Source: Xestospongia bergquistia (taxonomy: Eukaryota > Porifera > Demospongiae > Haplosclerida > Petrosiidae). From it: DNA of 64,000 nt. The position numbers and the translations under genes were made by a program. Location: the NCBI GenBank assembly GCA_963965975.1, contig OZ014421.1:1369001-1433000 (forward strand), read 5' to 3'. Shown here piece after piece: positions 58,301 through 64,000 of this stretch. The notes below the pieces were generated by a model. That model was not told the DNA's origin, made no database searches, and saw only the letters and a list, made by a program, of their open reading frames with translations. How positions within the stretch are numbered: the stretch's first letter is position 1; each line of letters begins with the position of its first letter.

Positions 58301-60154
58301 CAACAAACTCATGCTACACTCCAACAACAGCTACAAGATAGTCAAGATAGAGAAAGAGCTCTTCAAGAGGACCTTCAAACAAAAGAAAGACAACTACAGC
58401 AACTACACCAAGAGCTTCAAGAGAAACAACAAGCACAATGTGAGAAATTAAACACAATCCTCAATATAATATTACTATTATAAACACTAAATCAAATAGG
58501 TTACAAGTATGTTATAGGTTGTATGTATTGCTTCATTTTATAAGTGACAAGATCAAATGAATTCATAAAATATTAATTATTGCAGGAATCTTATTTTTTC
58601 TAAAGAGTACAGCTGCATGTTAGCTGATTTTAAATTTTATTTTATTTTTTTTTAAATGCTTGGACTATGTAAGATGTTAGAATGTTTCAGACAGTTAGTA
58701 GTTTATTGTTATAATTATGAAATTATATTTAACTATTTGCCTTTTAACCATAATAACATCTTAACAAGTGATTTTCTAGTCATTGGTAGTATTTGTTTAA
58801 AACTTAAAAATGAAAGCAAAGAACAAAGAGCTCAGTAAATTTACACCTGGATTTGGGATTGATAAAAGTGGTCTATAATAATGGTATATGATTGTTGAAT
58901 TGGATTATATCATGTAATGATTATTTACTATCATGTGCAGCATGCAACCTCCCTCTAATATTAAATACTACAATATTTTAACATTATAGCATTTATATAT
59001 ATGTGTGTTGTAAACTCTACAAATTATTATGGTTATTTTTTCTATTATAGTGCCAACTAATTTAAAATTTATTTTTCCCATTTTAATTGTCATGTTCCTT
59101 GTAGCAATAAGTATGTATAATGGTAAGTTATCTATAAATCTAATACTATGATACATAATGTATACTTCATATTGTAAGTTATCCATTCATAATAATATAT
59201 TATGTGCAAAATGTCTCTTTTAACTTTTAACATGAAGTTATACATTCATGTCTAAAAGTTAATATTTTCTGTGATCTGTATGTTCCTAAACAATAACCAT
59301 ATTATATCATCCATATATATTGTACCAGTAAGGATATTAATATTACATTAAAACATGTATTATACTAAAATGTGTATTGCACACACATTTCTTGATAACA
59401 TTGGCATTAATATAAGTGTTTTTGTTGAAGTCACATTTTTCTGTCTTCCAGGGATTCTAAATGATAACAATGTGAAAGAAGTTGAAAAAAGTGAGTTCAT
59501 GATAAATGTATTATTTAAATTGTTGTTTTAAGTTAAGCATTAATTATGTTAAATGTAAATTTATTAGATGTGATGATTTTGACATTATACATTTGGTGTT
59601 CACTGTATTGCTTAGTGAAAGTGTTTTTCAGTATAATTATTGTCCTATTATCTGATGTTGTGCAAAAATCAAACCCTTCTAGTGAAGTTGTGTAACATAA
59701 TCCTTATCTAAATGAATACCATATAAGGTATTAGGAAGTTTTTTTAAAGGCCTATAACAATAGGCACCAATTGTAATTTAAAGTAACATTCTATTTACAA
59801 TTTGTTTTCACACACTTCTATAAAGAAATAATATTTTCAATGGACAAAATGGACAATCCATCAGAGCACTCTTCTTGTCATCAAATAAAGAGCCATAATG
59901 AAGTTGTTCTGGTGCTTAAAGATAAGATATCAAGCCCAAAGATATTTGCATCATGTCTGAACATGTCTAAGGTTGAAGCTGATATTGCTCACAAAGATAA
60001 CCATCGTGTAAATGAAGTTCTAATAGACATTCTAAAATCATGGTATGAAAGTCATGTTGAAGATCCTTGTTGGGAATACATAGTTAAAGCATTAAAATGT
60101 GTAGGTGAAAATCATTTAGCTAATGATGTTTATAAAATATGTTGTCTAGACTAG
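55370..60154 (+). CDS. K4: Kelch/coiled-coil/transmembrane/Death-domain gene
   Basis: Exons 55370-55897, 55962-56122, 57038-57217, 57681-57819, 57981-58439, 59051-59122, 59452-59490 and 59826-60154, all in matching phase and open (~635 codons). Kelch blades as in K1. Exon 6 codes a Gln/Glu coiled coil (TRALQEDLQTKE twice). The short exon 59051 encodes a hydrophobic helix (FIFPILIVMFLVAISMY), the next a charged linker. The last exon encodes a Death-type fold (FASCLNMSKVEADIA, VNEVLIDILKSWYE, CWEYIVKALKCVG). The joins T|TG, G|GG and A|AA fit exactly. The first coding exon is unresolved, as in K3. No kinase and no signal peptide: a type II or tail-anchored-like membrane adaptor is possible. The exon joins need cDNA support. 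Confidence 0.72.
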
Positions 60155-60605
60155 TTTTTTCCTTCTTATTTTGTTTGTGATTTATTTTGTTATAGGACAC
60201 ATTATAATAATTTTTGTTTTTTTTTTTATTATAGTTATTATAATATTGTTGGATTCATACTATTTTGTATGACAAAATGTGTAATAGTATCATTTGTACA
60301 AATTTTGAAATGCACCAATCTGATTTTATTACACAGTTTAGCTAAATTGTAAACTGTAATTTAAACACTTGGTATGTTCTCTTTGTGGCCCTTGACCAAA
60401 CAATGTTGGGACTTGATCTTGAATCATTCCAGTGATTAGAAAGAAATGTGTCAATGTTGTGGATATCAGTGATAATTGAATCTATAAAAATTGCAAACAA
60501 AAATAATGTTAATACAAAAAATTAACATTAGAAGTAATTGTTTTGTTATGTATGTCATAATAAAATGTAGATATTAGTTTACTAAATATAATATATTCTT
60601 TCTTA
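60155..60605. other. Spacer after K4
   Basis: AT-rich 3' flank of K4. No gene, RNA or repeat is recognised. Confidence 0.5.
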
Positions 60606-60652
60606 GTGAATTAGGTTGTATTAAAACATTAGATACTGAACAATTATATTAG
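60606..60652 (+). pseudogene. Relic of coiled-coil gene exon 7
   Basis: 'tcttag|tgaattaggttgtattaaaa' and the intron before it match 63731-63760. The exon ends after ~45 bases and runs into a CDK1 exon, so parts of two genes are fused. Confidence 0.6.
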
Positions 60653-60774
60653 AGAGATTTTGATATTGAAGGAAGTTCAACATCTTAATATTGTGATGTA
60701 AGTGAAAGTGTCTATTGTGAAGTGAATGGAATGTGATTTACTTACACTAATAGAATGACTAGAAATAATGTCAA

Positions 60775-60806
<32 letters not shown>

Positions 60807-61350
60807 CAGACTTGAGGAGATAATTCATCAAGATTCCAAGTTCTATCTTGTTTTTGAATTCATGAGTATGGATTTAAAGAAATATCTTGACACTATTCTA
60901 TCAGGACAATATATTGATCCAGTATTATTAAAGGTAATGATCACAGTAATAGTGGATACATGGTTTGATAAATGGATACATGGATTGACAAATGGATACA
61001 TGGATCAATAGATAAATGGATTAATGGACAAACATATAAATGAATGGATGTATTGTATGGATAAATGGATGAACATATGACCAATCTACAATGACCATAC
61101 ATTATAGTAGTTATATTTATTGTAAATGTTCTATTGTTAATAATATTATTATCTACTTCATTATTTCTTATATCAATAGAGTTATACTTACTAGATACTC
61201 AAAGGTACAGTTTTCTGTCATTGTGGACGTATTATTTATCGTGACTTAAAACAACAAAACCTGTTAATTGATGCCAAAGGAGCTATTAAACTGGCTGATT
61301 TTGGACTTGGACAAGCTTTTGGTATACCAGTTCGTGCGTACACCCATGAG
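60653..61350 (+). pseudogene. cdk1: CDK1-like gene, copy 4, central exons
   Basis: Exons 60653-60697 (EILILKEVQHLNIV), 60810-60933 ([29 protein letters not shown]) and 61180-61350 (SYTY[13 protein letters not shown], [36 protein letters not shown]). This is the part missing from copy 3, with DFG and the activation segment. It is broken by a TAG at 61192-61194 (CDK1 has Gln there). The catalytic loop is YRDLKQQN where CDKs have HRDLKPQN. The following exon (VTLWYR) survives only as fragments near 61487-61510. Confidence 0.85.
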
Positions 61351-61573
61351 GTCTCTCTCTGCCTCTCTTTCTTTCTCCCTCTCTGACTTTCTCTCTCTCT
61401 CTTTCTGTCTTTCTCTGTCTCTCTCTGTCTCACTCTTTCTCTCTCACACACACACACATACTGACCCACTGTTAAATTACACAAGTAGTATAACACTGTG
61501 GTACAGTACACTAATACTTACACTAATAGAATGACTAGAAATAATGTCAACTCTCTCTCTCTCTCTCCCTCTC

Positions 61574-61611
<38 letters not shown>

Positions 61612-61622
61612 ATACAGACTTG
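60741..61622. repeat. Direct duplication of CT-tract flank
   Basis: 'acttacactaatagaatgac' followed by 'tagaaataatgtcaactctc' occurs at 60741 and again at 61514; in both, a CT tract and a 'cagacttgag' word follow. The second copy joins coiled-coil gene flank instead of CDK1 sequence. Confidence 0.75.
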
Positions 61623-61980
61623 AGTACATTGTTTATACAATACTATGGATATATATTTAATAAATATTAATAAATTATATCTAATACTGAACTGTATACA
61701 AATTTGTTCTATAAAATTTATTTATTTAGAAGTCAGTGAACACAATCTATCTCTAAAGAACTGATGCTCTTCCATTTCAGCCCCACCTAACTAAGACCAC
61801 ACCCTAGATATTTTAACTCTTTATGTACTGTGTGATGTGGTAGCCTACTCCTGGCTATGGTAAGTACATTGTTTATACAATACTATAATTGGTAATGTAT
61901 TTAATAAAATATTAATAAATTGTATCTAATAATGAACTGTATACAAATCTATTCTATAAAATTTAAATATTCTTTTCTAG
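61623..61980. other. 5' flank/intron of the coiled-coil gene
   Basis: Repeats 53040-53330: 'gtcagtgaacacaatctatc' at 61735 and the 'ttgtttatacaatactata' word twice (about 61629 and 61869), indicating a local duplication. No separate gene is seen. Confidence 0.55.
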
Positions 61981-63976
61981 TTAATAAAAGTTCCAATTGT
62001 AGTCATTACTCATGGACAAGACCACCTCACCTCTGTCTGTGACATATCTCTCACCTCCAGTAGGTCCTGTCACTAGAGGTGTTGTCCCAAGACAGTCTAG
62101 TCCACGAACTACTAGCTCAATGGTGAGTGATGATGTCATTGTCATGTGACCTTTATTCTCTCTTGTATCCCTACCTACCTCTAACACAGTACAGGATAAG
62201 ATGACAAGTTTGAGAGAAGAGAACACAAAGTTAGTATCACAAGGACAGTGTCTTGTCTCTGAACTAGAAAGTACTTCACATCAACTAGAATTAGCTAATG
62301 CTAAGGTATTTAATTAACTCTTAATCATAGGGGTTAGTGTTATTATCCTCGTCATTAGATTCAGCATTTAGAGGGTCGACTTAAAAAGTCAGACTCACTC
62401 ACACCTCAAACCATGCCCCCAAGCACCTTCAAATCACCTTCAACTGAGAGAAGAGAGAGACAAGAATGGAGTACTCATCAGAAAGTCTTACAAGATCAGT
62501 TATTAGATGTACAGGAAGAATGCAGGTATTATAATGTTATATTAGTATTACCATATATGGTTATGTTGATGTGTGTAGGCGATTAAGAGATGCTTGTGTT
62601 GAAGCTGAACAAAGAACAAACAAGAGAGCAGATGTACCAGACAGAGTAAGTTATACTTGTAATTAGGACAGTCTCTATATTGAGGACACTTGTTCTAGTC
62701 CCATGTTAATACTTATAACCTCTATATTGAGGATATCCCCATACCCCCAAAGTGTCTACTACTATAGTTCATATATTGATAGTCAGTGATGCTATTTATA
62801 TACAACTCTAGACCACTATATGATGACTATATTATACCACCAAGATCTGAGACTATCAGTAGTTACATCTTCCAATAAAACCTCACTATTAAAGACATCC
62901 CTTGTAAATTGAACTAGTACTGATAAGCCTCTTTAAAGAAAGAATGCCCCTTTAATTAAGATAATTAGTTAGAATTTACTGTATAATTTTAATAATTTAT
63001 TTTATTGGTATTATTTCTTTTAGCCTTTGTCATCACAAAGTTGTAGAGGATTTCCATCAACTGGTGTTAGCACTTACACTAGACATTCTAATAAAACTGA
63101 AAATATTCTCTCCAATTATAAAGCTGTTAGTGGAAGCAAAAGTGCTTACAGCTCTCTCTTATCAAAACCAATCCTCACTGGTGGAAATAGCTACCCTCGT
63201 GAAACAGGTCTAGACTGGTCATTATTAGGTAGCAATACCAGTTTGTCCAGTGTTAAGTCTGCTAGAGAACCTCTCACATTTTCCACACGTAGTACATTCA
63301 GTTCTGCCTACTCCAGTGTCCTTGATAGTACTGGATCTAGTTCAGCTGTAGAATTAGAGAGGGCAAAAATAAAGATCAGAAAATTGGAAAAAGAGGTCAG
63401 TTAGTGCATTTACTGGAATCGTCATGTGACTTCTTTCTCTTATCATGTGACTAGTTTTGTTTTACTTAAAGTGATTACATAATTGTCACATGACATCCAT
63501 CTCTTTTCATTTGTATTAGGTAACTGTTTTAGAACAGCAACTACAAGAGAAACAAAACTATCAGAAACTCACGTTGAGGACCTGACACAACTGAGGTCCT
63601 TACTAGCACAAGAGAAAGCCACTCATGCTATCAGTTCCCATCAAGCACAAGAGAAGGCAGCAAGGTATAATAGAGTCATGTTTATTTATTGCTAATGTTT
63701 TTTTTAGTTTCCTAAATATAATATATTCTTTCTTAGTGAATTAGGTCGTATTAAAGCATTACATACTGAACAATGTAATGATTTGGAGACACAGTTACAT
63801 CGTCTTAAAAGTGACAAGGTAAAGTTAGATGAAGAAAACTCCAAACTTAGAACATCACTTAAAGGTAACTATTATTTCTCTATAATTGTATATGTAATGG
63901 ACGTTTCTGGTAGGGAGTCAGAGTGAGGCTAAGCTACTTTCAGATAATGTATCAAAGTTACTTGCACAGTTAGATG
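61981..63976 (+). CDS. Coiled-coil protein gene, 5' part (runs past window end)
   Basis: Exons 61981-62122 (ATG at 62012, MDKTTSPLSVTYLSPPVG, Ser/Pro/Arg-rich), 62195-62305 (SLREENTKLVSQGQ), 62359-62525 (RRERQEWSTHQKVLQDQLL), 62579-62645, 63024-63395 (Ser-rich, ending ELERAKIKIRKLEKE), 63520-63664, 63737-63864 (ETQLHRLKSDKVKLDEEN) and 63914-63976. Phases agree everywhere except exon 63520-63664, which is one base short; its two halves read in different frames around an A-run (about 63556-63559), so either a frameshift or a sequencing error. Mostly alpha-helical heptads after a disordered N-terminus: a cytoskeletal or centrosomal-type protein is plausible. Family not identified. Confidence 0.65.
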
Positions 63977-64000
63977 GTGAGTGATGATGTCATTGTCATG

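Overview
The window is nuclear DNA from an animal. It is AT-rich, with short GT-AG introns, many fragmentary gene copies and several small hairpin transposons. The gene content (Kelch/TKL-kinase and Kelch/Death genes, CDK1, IFRD, SHIPPO-repeat and coiled-coil genes, plus a multigene beta-helix membrane receptor family) points to a sponge, most likely a haplosclerid demosponge such as Amphimedon. The species is inference, since no search could be run.

Layout. Four blocks of two lineage-specific families alternate. (1) 282-17461 holds beta-helix/multi-pass membrane protein genes on the minus strand. Copy A is broken by a complete Ty3/gypsy element (455-4722, 143-bp LTRs, 5-bp target duplication). 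Copies B and C sit in a ~5.1-kb tandem duplication; C is intact and B has one frameshift. (2) 17862-30556 holds an IFRD pseudogene and then two plus-strand Kelch genes. K1 is Kelch/coiled coil/TKL kinase with an in-frame stop before the kinase. K2 is Kelch/Death and appears to begin with an exon carrying a 2A-like ribosome-skipping motif. (3) 32846-44152 holds plus-strand beta-helix copies: D (intact, 1196 aa), E (C-terminal relic) and F (N-terminal two thirds, with its C-terminus and 3' flank inverted downstream). (4) 44310-60154 holds K3 (minus, Kelch/coiled coil/kinase, open throughout), K5 (an inverted broken copy of the 3' half of K3) and K4 (plus, Kelch/coiled coil/transmembrane segment/Death). 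Fragments of a CDK1-like gene and of a SHIPPO-repeat (ODF3-like) gene travel with these units. The right end (61981-63976) is the 5' part of an unidentified coiled-coil gene that runs out of the window.

How the genes may work together. The beta-helix proteins have a signal peptide, a repetitive glycosylation-rich ectodomain, a cysteine-rich stalk and about eight membrane segments, so they look like cell-surface receptors or adhesins. The Kelch genes share one six-exon sensor-like Kelch module but carry different signalling tails (kinase, Death, or membrane segment plus Death). The pairing of rapidly duplicating surface proteins with Kelch proteins bearing exchangeable Death or kinase effectors resembles innate-immune or self-recognition gene clusters. 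That functional reading is inference. The sequence directly shows the domain architecture, the exon phases that make the swaps possible, and extensive duplication, inversion and decay.
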